DNA of 64,000 nucleotides from positions 1,736,001 through 1,800,000 of the forward strand of contig NZ_LT906443.1 in the NCBI RefSeq assembly GCF_900187135.1, in the 5' to 3' direction. The notes under the pieces are model-generated. The model was not told the origin of the DNA. It saw only the letters and a program-made list of their open reading frames with translations, and searched no databases. Every line of letters starts with the position of its first letter. Within the stretch, counting starts at the first letter, position 1. Below, piece by piece: positions 55,052 through 63,616 of this stretch. The translations under genes were made by a program, and so were the position numbers. Origin of the DNA: Corynebacterium ulcerans (GTDB lineage: Bacteria; Actinomycetota; Actinomycetes; Mycobacteriales; Mycobacteriaceae).

Positions 55052-56368
55052 ATGAGTGGCATGGCACAACATGCAGCTCCACGCGGACTCGCGGTTCCTG
55101 GTCCTTCGCCTGAAGCAGAGGCTGAAAAGCGGCGTGCGCTACGGAAGCACAAAGCTATTGCGACGGGATTACTTTTTGTCGCTGCGGCGATATTTTTGAG
55201 TTGTCAGTGGTATACCTCGGTGACTGACCCCACCCCTGCATGGGTGGGTTTTGTTCGGGCTGCTGCTGAGGCCGGAATGGTTGGCGGTTTGGCCGATTGG
55301 TTTGCGGTGACGGCTTTGTTCCGATACCCCTTGGGCATCAAGATTCCTCATACGGCGATTGTGCGCCGGAAGAAAGACCAAGTAGGCGTGGCCCTAAGTG
55401 GGTTTGTAAGCGAGAACTTTCTTAACGCAGAACAAATTACAGAGAAAGTATCTCAAGCGAATGTCGCTAGTCGCATCGGTGACTGGCTGTCTGATCCACA
55501 TAACGCCGAGACTGTGTCGCGCGAAGTCGGTGCCTTTACCGCGAAGGCAGTCAGGGCGTTGGATCCTCACGATGCAGAGGCAGTTATTCGGAAAGCAATC
55601 GTGGAAAAGCTTGCAGAGCCGGAGTGGGGTCCACCACTGGGAAGACTCTTGCAGCAACTCAATCAGGGCGGTCAAACGGAACCAATAGTGGATCAACTGG
55701 TTTCTTGGCTGCACAAGAAGGCGCTGACGTCGGAAAGCTTAATCCTCAAGATTTTGGGGGAGCGTGCGCCTTCCTGGGCGCCAAAGTTTGTCAATGAGCT
55801 GGTGGGCGATCGAGTCTATCGTGAGCTTATTCAGTGGACGGCTGCGGTGGAGAGCGATAAGAATCATGAGGCGCGTCAGGCGATCAGGCGCTTTCTAGAG
55901 AAATTTGCTGATGATCTTCAGACGGATCCGGTTGTGATTCAGAAGGTGGAAGATATTAAGCACGATGTAATGGGGTCAGCGCCGGTGCAGGATGCCGCAT
56001 CGACGATCTGGGCGAGTGTGTCCAAGAACGTGATTCTTGCTGCGGAAGACGCGGATTCCTTGTTGCGTCAAAAAATTAAAGAGTACGCGTTGGAGTGGGG
56101 AAACCGGATTCACTCCGATGATGTTTTGCGGTCAGATCTTGATGCGCGCATCACTAAGACTGCAGCTTTCCTCGCAGACAATTATGCGGATCAGGTGACC
56201 TCGATTATTTCAGAAACGATCGAGCGCTGGGACGCAGACGAGGCCAGCGACAAGATCGAGTTGATGGTGGGTAAAGACCTGCAATACATTCGTCTTAACG
56301 GAACAGTCGTGGGTGCTCTTGCTGGCTTGGCCATCTACACTGTTTCATATTCGCTCTTTGGAGTGTAA
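55052..56368 (+). CDS. DUF445 membrane protein
   Basis: The 438-residue protein has a membrane helix at about 35-52, a second hydrophobic segment with GFVRAAAEAGMVGGLADWFAVTALFR, the hallmark of DUF445 (YheB/YjiN family), a long helical soluble region, and a C-terminal helix (LNGTVVGALAGLAIYTVSYSLF). A start three codons later (ATG 55061) is possible. Function of the family is unknown. The next gene is 62 bases downstream in the same orientation. Confidence 0.85.
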   Translation: MSGMAQHAAPRGLAVPGPSPEAEAEKRRALRKHKAIATGLLFVAAAIFLSCQWYTSVTDPTPAWVGFVRAAAEAGMVGGLADWFAVTALFRYPLGIKIPHTAIVRRKKDQVGVALSGFVSENFLNAEQITEKVSQANVASRIGDWLSDPHNAETVSREVGAFTAKAVRALDPHDAEAVIRKAIVEKLAEPEWGPPLGRLLQQLNQGGQTEPIVDQLVSWLHKKALTSESLILKILGERAPSWAPKFVNELVGDRVYRELIQWTAAVESDKNHEARQAIRRFLEKFADDLQTDPVVIQKVEDIKHDVMGSAPVQDAASTIWASVSKNVILAAEDADSLLRQKIKEYALEWGNRIHSDDVLRSDLDARITKTAAFLADNYADQVTSIISETIERWDADEASDKIELMVGKDLQYIRLNGTVVGALAGLAIYTVSYSLFGV

Positions 56369-56430
56369 GCGGGGCGTAAAACGCTGTAGACACCGCTAAG
56401 TCCCATGTATATATTCGAGGAATTCTCTTC

Positions 56431-56721
56431 ATGACCTTTGTTTTCCTGATTTTCAGCTACATCATTAAGGCGGCGGTTTACCTTGCAGTGGCTGCTGCCC
56501 TGATTGGTGCAGGATTAGCCGCTGCGACGCGAGCCGATGCTTTTGAAGCCGGAGACCGACAGAACAAGTGGATCTGGGTGGGCCTGCTTGTACTAGCGGC
56601 CCTCATGGTTTACTTGAGAGTCCAGTTCCTTTCTTGGGTTGGCCTGGTGATCATCGGATTGTATTGGTTTGATGTTCGCCCCCAAATCAAGAACATTCTT
56701 AATGGCAATTACGGCTGGTAA
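56431..56721 (+). CDS. DUF2516 family membrane protein
   Basis: The 96-residue protein begins MTFVFLIFSYIIKAAVY and has three hydrophobic helices. It contains DAFEAGDRQNKWIW, a conserved-looking loop (RADAF-x-A-x-x-R-x-K) seen in actinobacterial DUF2516 proteins. GAGGAATTCTC precedes the ATG. Function unknown. It is followed six bases later by the DeoC-like gene. Confidence 0.82.
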   Translation: MTFVFLIFSYIIKAAVYLAVAAALIGAGLAAATRADAFEAGDRQNKWIWVGLLVLAALMVYLRVQFLSWVGLVIIGLYWFDVRPQIKNILNGNYGW

Positions 56722-56727
56722 TCGATC

Positions 56728-57303
56728 ATGACAAGCGATAATACGGTGGTGGTCACACTCCTTGACCCGCTGGCAACCGCTACTGATGTCAAACAGTTGG
56801 TGGCAAACGCTAAGCAACAAGGGATGGGCATTTGTGTAGAGCCTTCGCTATTGCACGCAATCGATACCTCAATGGTGCATGGCGATCAGCTTCCTGTGAT
56901 TTCCTGGGCGGGATATCCTACGGGCAAGCACCACGTATTGATTAAGGCTTCTGAGGCTCGCCTCGCGGTGCAATCTGGGGCGACGATGGTGATTTACGTG
57001 CCTGACCCAGCGTCGCTTCTCGACGCCACCGGCGCGGCTTTTATCAGCGAGATTGCGGCGGCGCGTGAGGCCGTGCCGCACCCTGCCCAGCTTGCAGTGC
57101 TTGTCAACGACACCCTTCTTGATGATGAACTGTGCACCCGTGCGCACACGTGGCTGGCAAAGATAGGCGTAGATGCCGTGGTCTCCTATAGCGCGAGTGC
57201 CCATGAGATGGGCGGAATCCCACTATATGTTCTATGTGACATAAGCGAAGCCCCCGTGCATAAGGCAGCGGGGGCATATGGAGTCCTGGTAACTGGAATC
57301 TAG
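56728..57303 (+). CDS. DeoC-like protein lacking the catalytic lysine
   Basis: The 191-residue protein aligns by eye to deoxyribose-phosphate aldolase: an N-terminal LLDPLATATDVKQLVANAK segment (cf. LDLTALK... in DeoC), GICVEPSLL, WAGYPTGKH and a later GVDAVVSYSAS. In DeoC the last segment is GADFIKTSTG with the Schiff-base Lys; here that position is Ser. The chain is also shorter than the family's 220-250. It may be a decayed or repurposed aldolase; the position corresponds to a gene annotated deoC in related corynebacteria, as I recall. It ends four bases into the convergent DUF2993 gene. Confidence 0.6.
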   Translation: MTSDNTVVVTLLDPLATATDVKQLVANAKQQGMGICVEPSLLHAIDTSMVHGDQLPVISWAGYPTGKHHVLIKASEARLAVQSGATMVIYVPDPASLLDATGAAFISEIAAAREAVPHPAQLAVLVNDTLLDDELCTRAHTWLAKIGVDAVVSYSASAHEMGGIPLYVLCDISEAPVHKAAGAYGVLVTGI

Positions 57304-58148
57304 CGTACGGGGACTACTGGTTGCTGGCCTTTCTCCGTGCTCAGTTCGTTGAGATTGACGTTTTCTCCGGCAACCTCGATTGTGATGCCATGCTCTACAA
57401 CTTCAACACTTTTAATCGTGAGATTTCCTGTCATAGTGTTTGCCTGATCGCGGAGCCCCTGAGTCAGTGCGTCAGAAACCGTGGAAGGTAGCTCAACGCC
57501 GAGAAGGCTGGCATTGGTAGCTGTGAAAGACAGACGGCCGTCGATAGCCTCCGGCTTAAGCGTGAGATTGGCTGCTCCTCCTGTGATGTCGACCTTTACC
57601 GTGCCGTCTGCAGGATTAGATGTGATTCCTGTTACCTGGATGAGCTGCTGCAGAAAGGCACCTGCAAGTGCTCCTAGATCATTGCCCTCTCCTTCAACAG
57701 GGGCGGCCTGGTGCTTCTGATTTTCAGCGATGCTTTTTTGCAATACGGCGAGAAGGTAGTCGTCGGCAAGCGTGGTACGAAGTGAGAGCGAACCGGCAAC
57801 CGGGTTATCAGGATCGGAAATATTTAAAGAATTAACGTTAATAAAAGACTGCGGCGTGCCGGTGACCTCCGGGACAGCGTTGGCGTCGCCGGGGTGTTTA
57901 ATGTTGACGGTTGAAGGTGACTCAATATTTACGTGGGGGACGTTGTGAGTTATTGCTGAAAAAAGTAGGGGAGTCGGACCGAAAGAGATACTGGCCTCTT
58001 GACCAGTGGAATTGGAACCCACAGAATCTTTGAGCTGTTTGCTGATAGTCCAGCGCAAGCCGAATTCGGCCAGCAGCAAGAGAACTACAAGGGCAACGAT
58101 GATTGTGAGGATAATTTTACTAATGCGAGAACCAATAGTTTTAGACAC
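57300..58148 (-). CDS. DUF2993 (LmeA-like) lipoprotein-like protein
   Basis: The 282-residue protein has a membrane anchor at residues 8-30 (IILTIIVALVVLLLLAEF) and an extracytoplasmic beta-rich domain of the DUF2993 type. LmeA of mycobacteria (Rv0817c) binds phospholipids and promotes lipomannan elongation; similarity here is judged from the N-terminal pattern LRWTISKQLKDSV and the alternating strands. No Cys lipobox is present. Downstream of it on the minus strand lies the DeoC-like gene's convergent end. Confidence 0.72.
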   Translation of the reverse strand: MSKTIGSRISKIILTIIVALVVLLLLAEFGLRWTISKQLKDSVGSNSTGQEASISFGPTPLLFSAITHNVPHVNIESPSTVNIKHPGDANAVPEVTGTPQSFINVNSLNISDPDNPVAGSLSLRTTLADDYLLAVLQKSIAENQKHQAAPVEGEGNDLGALAGAFLQQLIQVTGITSNPADGTVKVDITGGAANLTLKPEAIDGRLSFTATNASLLGVELPSTVSDALTQGLRDQANTMTGNLTIKSVEVVEHGITIEVAGENVNLNELSTEKGQQPVVPVR

Positions 58149-58197
58149 GGGTTCCAGTGTCGCCTATTTTTGGCGGTATCGCCACTAGCGGAAAAGC

Positions 58198-58232
58198 TAT
58201 GGCCCGACTCCTCTACGAGGAGTCGGGCCATA
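58198..58232. terminator. Terminator between DUF2993 gene and pflA
   Basis: A perfect 16-base stem (TATGGCCCGACTCCTC) with a three-base loop, just after the pflA stop on the minus strand. Confidence 0.85.
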
Positions 58233-58238
58233 GGATGG

Positions 58239-59108
58239 CTAAGGGACTAGCAGACCGCGAGAACGGAAGACGTTCTTGGTAAAAGCAACTGATTCTTCTG
58301 TCGGTGGTTTGACGCCCTCAAGCTCATAGTGGAGATTAAGCTCATGCCACTTATCTGCACCCATATTGTGGAAAGGAAGTACCTCAACGCGCTCGACGTT
58401 ATCTTTCCACTGCTCAACGATGTCCGCCACGTTATTGATGTTTTCCGGAGAGTCGGTAAGACCCGGGACAAGCACAAACCGGATCCACACGGGCTTGCCC
58501 GCTGCATGAAGGCGGTTGCCAAAGTCAATAGTCGGTTGTAACTCGCGGCCAGTGACGCGGTGGTAGGTCTCCTCGTCTCCTGCTTTGACGTCGAGAAGCA
58601 CAAGATCGATGTTTGCTAAGTCCTCGTCGCTAAGGCGAGCGCCCAGATAACCTGAGGTGTCTATAGTGGTATGAATTCCTGCGTCGTGCGTCTCTTTGAG
58701 GACCCGGCGGGTGAAGGCTATTTGGAAGAGCGGCTCGCCGCCGGAGATCGTAAGCCCACCGCCGGAGGCTTTGAAGACCCTGCGATAGCGCTTGATCTTT
58801 TTAACGATATCTTCCACGCGTTCGAGCGTCCCCTCCTTCATCTGCATAGTGTCTGGGTTATGGCAGTACAAGCAGCGCAGGGGGCAGCCCGCCATGAACA
58901 TCGTCATGCGAGTACCGGGACCGTCGACGGCGGTGACCAGCTCCCAGGAGTGCACCAGGGCGATGTCGCCGGTGCGTCGGGCTTCGATCAGCTCCTTATG
59001 CGAAACATCCTCAAGCTCAAGATCTGTTCCGATGCCTGCGGCTGTGCCGCGAAGACGCGGGCCATCTGAGCGTTCGACCGTAACGGTGGAGTTAATTCCA
59101 TCGGCCAT
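58239..59108 (-). CDS. pflA: Pyruvate formate-lyase activating enzyme
   Basis: The 289-residue radical-SAM enzyme installs the glycyl radical on pyruvate formate-lyase. The cluster ligands C75, C79 and C82 are in CPLRCLYC, and GGGLTISGGEPL follows. It has about 45 residues more at the N-terminus than the E. coli enzyme. AAAGGAA precedes the ATG. It is the third gene of the pfl group on the minus strand, 180 bases after grcA, with a terminator-like hairpin in between, so its expression is probably partly separate. Confidence 0.93.
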   Translation of the reverse strand: MADGINSTVTVERSDGPRLRGTAAGIGTDLELEDVSHKELIEARRTGDIALVHSWELVTAVDGPGTRMTMFMAGCPLRCLYCHNPDTMQMKEGTLERVEDIVKKIKRYRRVFKASGGGLTISGGEPLFQIAFTRRVLKETHDAGIHTTIDTSGYLGARLSDEDLANIDLVLLDVKAGDEETYHRVTGRELQPTIDFGNRLHAAGKPVWIRFVLVPGLTDSPENINNVADIVEQWKDNVERVEVLPFHNMGADKWHELNLHYELEGVKPPTEESVAFTKNVFRSRGLLVP

Positions 59109-59210
59109 GAGGATTCCTTTCGATCGCGACGTACGCGGGCGGTAGATCTGCGAGGGGTAAAACTAGGGGTGATTGGTAGTCCAGTCGCTGTCACTGAAGT
59201 ACAACAAAAG

Positions 59211-59258
59211 TCTGGGCAAAAATATGCCACCGTCTCAAGCGAACTCGAGGCGGTGGCA
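59211..59258 (-). terminator. Terminator-like hairpin between grcA and pflA
   Basis: GCCACCG pairs with CGGTGGC, extended by CTC/GAG inside; on the minus strand a TATTTTTGCC tract follows. It would separate the pflB-grcA transcript from pflA, or attenuate it. Confidence 0.65.
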
Positions 59259-59288
59259 GCTAAAGATGCACGCTGAGCGCGCTACTCC

Positions 59289-59540
59289 TTATGCGGAGTG
59301 GTGGAAGGTGCGCGAGAGAACGTCGAGCTGCTGCTCACGGGTGAGCTTGACAAAGTTCACGGCGTAGCCGGAGACACGAACGGTGAGGTTCGGGTACTTG
59401 TCAGGGTTCTCCATAGCATCCTCAAGAGTCTTCTGATCGAGGACGTTGATGTTTGCATGGTACAGACCTGCATTTGCATTGTTTGCATTGCGCTGGGTCT
59501 TCATGTCGTTGAGGCGCTCTTCAAAAGTCTTGGAAGACAT
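59289..59540 (-). CDS. grcA: Stand-alone glycyl-radical domain (GrcA/YfiD-like)
   Basis: The 83-residue protein is the C-terminal domain of pyruvate formate-lyase as a separate gene. RVSGYAVNF at 55-63 holds the radical glycine Gly58; [16 protein letters not shown] before it and [14 protein letters not shown] after it match the PflB tail closely. The extra N-terminus (1-28, charged) has no counterpart in PflB. Its ATG has GGAG six bases upstream. It is in frame with the pflB gene and separated from it by one stop codon and 17 sense codons. In E. coli the longer GrcA repairs oxygen-damaged Pfl. Confidence 0.92.
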   Translation of the reverse strand: MSSKTFEERLNDMKTQRNANNANAGLYHANINVLDQKTLEDAMENPDKYPNLTVRVSGYAVNFVKLTREQQLDVLSRTFHHSA

Positions 59541-59591
59541 AAGTTTCTCCGATTTCTTGTGGGAATGAATGGTTAGGGATGGTGTGAAGGC

Positions 59592-61688
59592 TTATTCTTC
59601 GTCCATGATGAATCCGGCATCGAGGATGCCGACCAGGTTCTTGACCTGCTCATCAGCTGTGCGGCCAAGGCCGGAAGGCGTGATGGTGTTGGTCAAGGAG
59701 ATGCCGTCGAGGGCATCCTGGTAGTCCAGCTTGCCCACAGAGAGCATGGAAGCAACCATACCGTGGGTGTCTGCACCGTTCTCTGGGTTTGCGCCTGGGC
59801 TGAACGGGGTACCAGCTTTGTGGCCGGATGGGAAGGCGCCGGTTGCTTTGCCGTAGACCACGTTTGAGGTGATCGTGAGCACCGACTGGGTCGGGATAGC
59901 ATCGCGGTAGAGTGGGATCTCCTTGATCTTGGACATCACCGTGTGCACGATGGTGGCGGCGATGTCGTCGACGCGGTCATCGTCGTTGCCGTAGCGCGGG
60001 AAGTCGCCTTCCGTGATGTAATCAACGATCAAGCCGGTTTCATCGCGCACTGGGGTGACTTTTGCGTGCTTGATGGCAGAGAGGGAATCGGCGACGATAG
60101 CCAGACCTGCGATGCCACAGCCCATGGTGCGGATGATGTTGGAGTCGTGCAGCGCCATCTCGATGGACTCGTAGGCGTAGCGGTCGTGGCAGAAGTGGAT
60201 GATATTGAGTGCTTCGACGTAGGTGCCGACGACCCAGTCAAGCATGTTCTCGTACTTTTCCCAGACCTCATCGAAGTCCAAGGGGCCATCGCCCTCGATA
60301 GGTGCGAACAATCCGGGCTCGGTGATCTGCTTGCCGGAGACCTCGTCGCGACCGCCGTTCATAGCGTAGAGCAGCGACTTTGCGCTGTTCACGCGGGCGC
60401 CGAAGAACTGCATCTGCTTGCCAATAGCCATGGGAGACACACAGCAGGCGATAGCGGCGTCATCGCCCCACTGATCGCGAATCTGCTTGTCAGACTCGTA
60501 CTGAATAGACGAGGTCTCAATGGAGATTGCGGCACAGAAATCCTTGTAGCCCTCGGGTAGCTCGGGATCCCAGAAAATGGTGATGTTTGGCTCTGGTGCG
60601 GGGCCGAGGTTGCGAAGGGTCTGCAGTAGGCGGAAGGAGGTCTTGGTCACCATCGAACGGCCATCTTCTGCAAAGCCAGCGTCGGACCAGGTTGCCCAGT
60701 AAGGATCGCCGGAGAAGATCTGATCGTAATCGATGGTGCGCAAGAAGCGGACGATGCGCAGTTTGATCACAAGGGCATCGATCATTTCCTGAGCGTCTTC
60801 CTCGGTGATGAGGCCGGCGGCGAGATCGCGCTCAAAGTAGATGTCCAGGAATGCGGAGAGACGGCCGATGGACATGGCCGCACCGTCTTGGGACTTAACG
60901 GATGCCAAGTAAGCAAAGTATGTCCATTGAACAGCCTCTTGAGCCGTCTTGGCTGGGCGAGAGATATCAAAGCCGTATGCAGCGGCCATGATCTTCAGCT
61001 TCTTCAGAGCCTTGATTTGCTCGGAGTGCTCCTCGCGGAAGCGTGCCCAGTGCTCGGAGAAGTTCTCGGTTGCTACCGAGTCCTTGGCGCGGTTCTTTTC
61101 CTCGATGAGGAAATCAACACCGTACAGAGCTACACGACGATAGTCGCCGATGATACGGCCGCGACCGTATGCGTCAGGCAAACCGGTGATGATGTGAGCG
61201 GAACGTGCTGCGCGGATACGAGGAGTGTAGATGTCAAAGACTGCCTCGTTGTGAGTCTTGCGGTACTTGGTGAAGATGCTCTTGATATCTTCGTTTGCTT
61301 CCTTGCCCGCTTCTTTAATAGCGGTCTCGACCATGCGCCAACCACCGAAAGGCATCATCGCGCGCTTTAGTGGAACGTCTGTCTGCAGGCCGACGATAAC
61401 GTCGTCATCTTCGGAGATATAGCCGGCAGGGAACGCGTCGATGTCGGCAGGGGTATCGGTGTCTACATCGAAAACGCGCTTCTTGCGCTCTACGGAAAGG
61501 TAATTCTTTTCCAGTGTGTCCCATACGCGGAGGGTCTTCTCCGTAGGGCCGGACAAGAAGCTGGCATCATCATCGTAGGGGGTGTAGTTGCGCTGAATGA
61601 AGTCGCGAACATCGATATCTTCCTGCCATGGGCCGGCTGCAAAGCCTTCCCAAGCAGACACGTTCGTTTCTTGTTGGGCGGTGGTCAT
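59592..61688 (-). CDS. pflB: Pyruvate formate-lyase catalytic core without glycyl-radical domain
   Basis: The 698-residue enzyme cleaves pyruvate with CoA to acetyl-CoA and formate under anaerobic conditions. The active-site pair Cys415-Cys416 is in ACCVSPM, and TITPSGLGR near the end matches the family. The chain stops at DAGFIMDEE, about 60 residues before the end of the E. coli enzyme (759), exactly where the glycyl-radical domain should start. The missing domain is the next gene. Activity therefore requires the separate domain. ATG start at 61688 with GAGAGGGCAC upstream. Confidence 0.94.
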   Translation of the reverse strand: MTTAQQETNVSAWEGFAAGPWQEDIDVRDFIQRNYTPYDDDASFLSGPTEKTLRVWDTLEKNYLSVERKKRVFDVDTDTPADIDAFPAGYISEDDDVIVGLQTDVPLKRAMMPFGGWRMVETAIKEAGKEANEDIKSIFTKYRKTHNEAVFDIYTPRIRAARSAHIITGLPDAYGRGRIIGDYRRVALYGVDFLIEEKNRAKDSVATENFSEHWARFREEHSEQIKALKKLKIMAAAYGFDISRPAKTAQEAVQWTYFAYLASVKSQDGAAMSIGRLSAFLDIYFERDLAAGLITEEDAQEMIDALVIKLRIVRFLRTIDYDQIFSGDPYWATWSDAGFAEDGRSMVTKTSFRLLQTLRNLGPAPEPNITIFWDPELPEGYKDFCAAISIETSSIQYESDKQIRDQWGDDAAIACCVSPMAIGKQMQFFGARVNSAKSLLYAMNGGRDEVSGKQITEPGLFAPIEGDGPLDFDEVWEKYENMLDWVVGTYVEALNIIHFCHDRYAYESIEMALHDSNIIRTMGCGIAGLAIVADSLSAIKHAKVTPVRDETGLIVDYITEGDFPRYGNDDDRVDDIAATIVHTVMSKIKEIPLYRDAIPTQSVLTITSNVVYGKATGAFPSGHKAGTPFSPGANPENGADTHGMVASMLSVGKLDYQDALDGISLTNTITPSGLGRTADEQVKNLVGILDAGFIMDEE

Positions 61689-62238
61689 CGAGAAAGTGCC
61701 CTCTCTAAAATCGAGTTGCTGTAATCCCTGCGGGTTCGGGGATACAGAGATTCCTAGATGGCATAGCCGCTAGTTTTTACTCGGTCCTGGGTGCGTACGT
61801 CGGGGCTGAGCTATTTTTGACGGCTTTTGCCATGAACAAATTCGAGTGTAGTAATAGTGACCCGGCTCTGCATAAATAGAAGTGGGTGAGTTATCTCACT
61901 CTGCTTCGTTTTTACTTGTAGCTCACAACAGCGTAAGTGGGAGTGTGGGATTGTGTGATTACGTCTGACCTTGCCCGTGTGGAAAAAGGTGAAAACCTGT
62001 ACATCTACCGGAAATAATGTGGCACTAGCTGCTTTGATTACGCTCGGTAGGGGCGGGAGCGGGCGGCGACAGTCGGTGTGTGTATACGTTTGATTGGATT
62101 TTGGTTGAACCTATTTATTCAATTGAAAAGTGCAATGAAAATAGGTGAAAAACCGTTTTGGCTGGAATCACAGGGAAAAAGCGTGACAATCACGGGACGC
62201 TAATGTATGCGCGAGCTTCTTGGTGGTTGGGTAAGGGG
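61689..62238. other. pflB upstream region
   Basis: 550 bases without a gene. Contains the pflB promoter region (TAGTAAT near 61855 may be a -10), a good GlxR-like site at 61885-61900, and an A+T-rich block at 62095-62150 with inverted ACCTATTT/AAATAGGT arms that may terminate the methyltransferase transcript or bind a regulator. Confidence 0.55.
61885..61900. promoter_or_regulatory. GlxR-like operator upstream of pflB
   Basis: GGTGAGTTATCTCACT matches the GlxR consensus core GTGANNTANNTCAC completely, including the central TA; only the outermost bases differ. It is 197 bases before the pflB start. Confidence 0.6.
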
Positions 62239-63066
62239 TTAGCACTGCCCTGGATCTACAAGAGACCACGGGACGGTTATGAGGTTGTCGCGTACTGGAC
62301 GTCGAATCGGCATCATGGGGATACCCTGTTCTATGAGGGAAGCGCGGGCAGCTCTCCAACGTACGCGGGGGCCATAGGCTGCCCAGGGGGCATTGTGGTT
62401 CCAGGCGGCGTCGGCAAGCGAAAGTAGCCGGTGAATCTTCTCGCCGGGAACGTTTCGGTGGATAAGTGCTTTGGGGAGCCGCTCAGCGATGTCAGAGGGG
62501 CGTTCTATGTCGAAAGGATCCCACGCAAGAGTGAGTGATAGTGGGCCTGAGCTGTCGAGTAATACCCATGTTGAGCGTCGTCCGAGTTCGTCGCATGTGC
62601 CCTCGATGAAGAATCCTCCGGGTTGGAGGCGTGAGGTCACCATAGTCCACGCATCGTGCACTTGGTCTACGTCATACTGGCGTAAGACATTGAAAGCTCG
62701 CACGATCGTGGGTTGGTAACCCGCTAGTTCAAAACCACCCAGTTCAAAGGTAACTCCATCACGTGGCGGTAAAACCCGTTCCGGGTCAATTTCTAGCCCT
62801 GTGACCTGGATATTAGGACGTATTGTGCGCAACCAACGGGCCCACTCTACGGTGGTGGTAAAACTAGCTCCATAGCCCACGTCCAAGGCCAATGGTGTTT
62901 GGGATCTACGCAGTGCCGCGCTGATGTCTGGATGGTGAGTCATCCACCTATCGCATCTGCGGAGACGGTTAAAACCCGTCGTCCCACGAGTGATCACGCC
63001 GACAGGACGCGACAAAGGCCGACCGTGCCCAAAAGACGTTCGGAGATTGTGGGCATGGTCGGCCAT
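62239..63066 (-). CDS. SAM-dependent methyltransferase (class I)
   Basis: The 275-residue protein has SAM motif I LDVGYGAS at 61-68 and an acidic residue in VTGLEIDPER at about 88-97, with a motif near FNVLRQYD. This pattern fits a class I Rossmann methyltransferase of the kind found next to murB in corynebacteria. The substrate cannot be deduced. The start ATG 63066 is 24 bases after the DUF2505 gene stop on the same strand, so they are probably cotranscribed. Confidence 0.75.
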   Translation of the reverse strand: MADHAHNLRTSFGHGRPLSRPVGVITRGTTGFNRLRRCDRWMTHHPDISAALRRSQTPLALDVGYGASFTTTVEWARWLRTIRPNIQVTGLEIDPERVLPPRDGVTFELGGFELAGYQPTIVRAFNVLRQYDVDQVHDAWTMVTSRLQPGGFFIEGTCDELGRRSTWVLLDSSGPLSLTLAWDPFDIERPSDIAERLPKALIHRNVPGEKIHRLLSLADAAWNHNAPWAAYGPRVRWRAARASLIEQGIPMMPIRRPVRDNLITVPWSLVDPGQC

Positions 63067-63089
63067 TGGTCAAATGTTAAAAAATCGAG

Positions 63090-63593
63090 TTAGAGGTTCT
63101 CGGAGATCCACTGTGCGGTGAGGTTGCCTTCATTCTGGAAGAGCTCGCCGAGAGCCTCGCCAACCTTGGGCTCGATGGCTGCGCCCATGAACGGGATGTT
63201 CACGGTGACCTCGTTTGCATAGGACAGGGTGGTGGATTGTCCAGCGCCTGTCAGGGCAATCTCGCCTTTGAAATCTACGGGGGTGCCTTTTACGTCAGCG
63301 GTGTAGCTGATGGGGGCGGTATCACCGTTGAGGCCGCCGACAGTTACTACACGCTTAACCTTCAATGCTTGGCTGATCATTGCACGAACAGCTTCGGGGA
63401 GGACCTCAAGGGGGAGGACCTCAAAAAGCGTTACTACAGCGCCGCCATTGGCGTCTGCGAACTCGTGAACCTGGCCCGGCTCGGGGCTCAGGTTTTCCAC
63501 GACGAACGCCCAATAATCGGGGTTGGTCAGGGCTGCATGCACCTTTTCAGCTGGCTGATTGATGGTGACAGTGTTCTCGCTACGCGTTGTCAT
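63090..63593 (-). CDS. DUF2505 domain protein
   Basis: The 167-residue protein starts MTTRSENTVTINQPAEKVHAAL and has the helix-grip (START-like) fold of DUF2505, with a lipid-sized cavity expected. No enzymatic residue can be assigned. It diverges from murB with 23 bases between the start codons, sharing a promoter region. Confidence 0.8.
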   Translation of the reverse strand: MTTRSENTVTINQPAEKVHAALTNPDYWAFVVENLSPEPGQVHEFADANGGAVVTLFEVLPLEVLPEAVRAMISQALKVKRVVTVGGLNGDTAPISYTADVKGTPVDFKGEIALTGAGQSTTLSYANEVTVNIPFMGAAIEPKVGEALGELFQNEGNLTAQWISENL

Positions 63594-63616
63594 GCGTACA
63601 GACTACCCTTAAAGGG

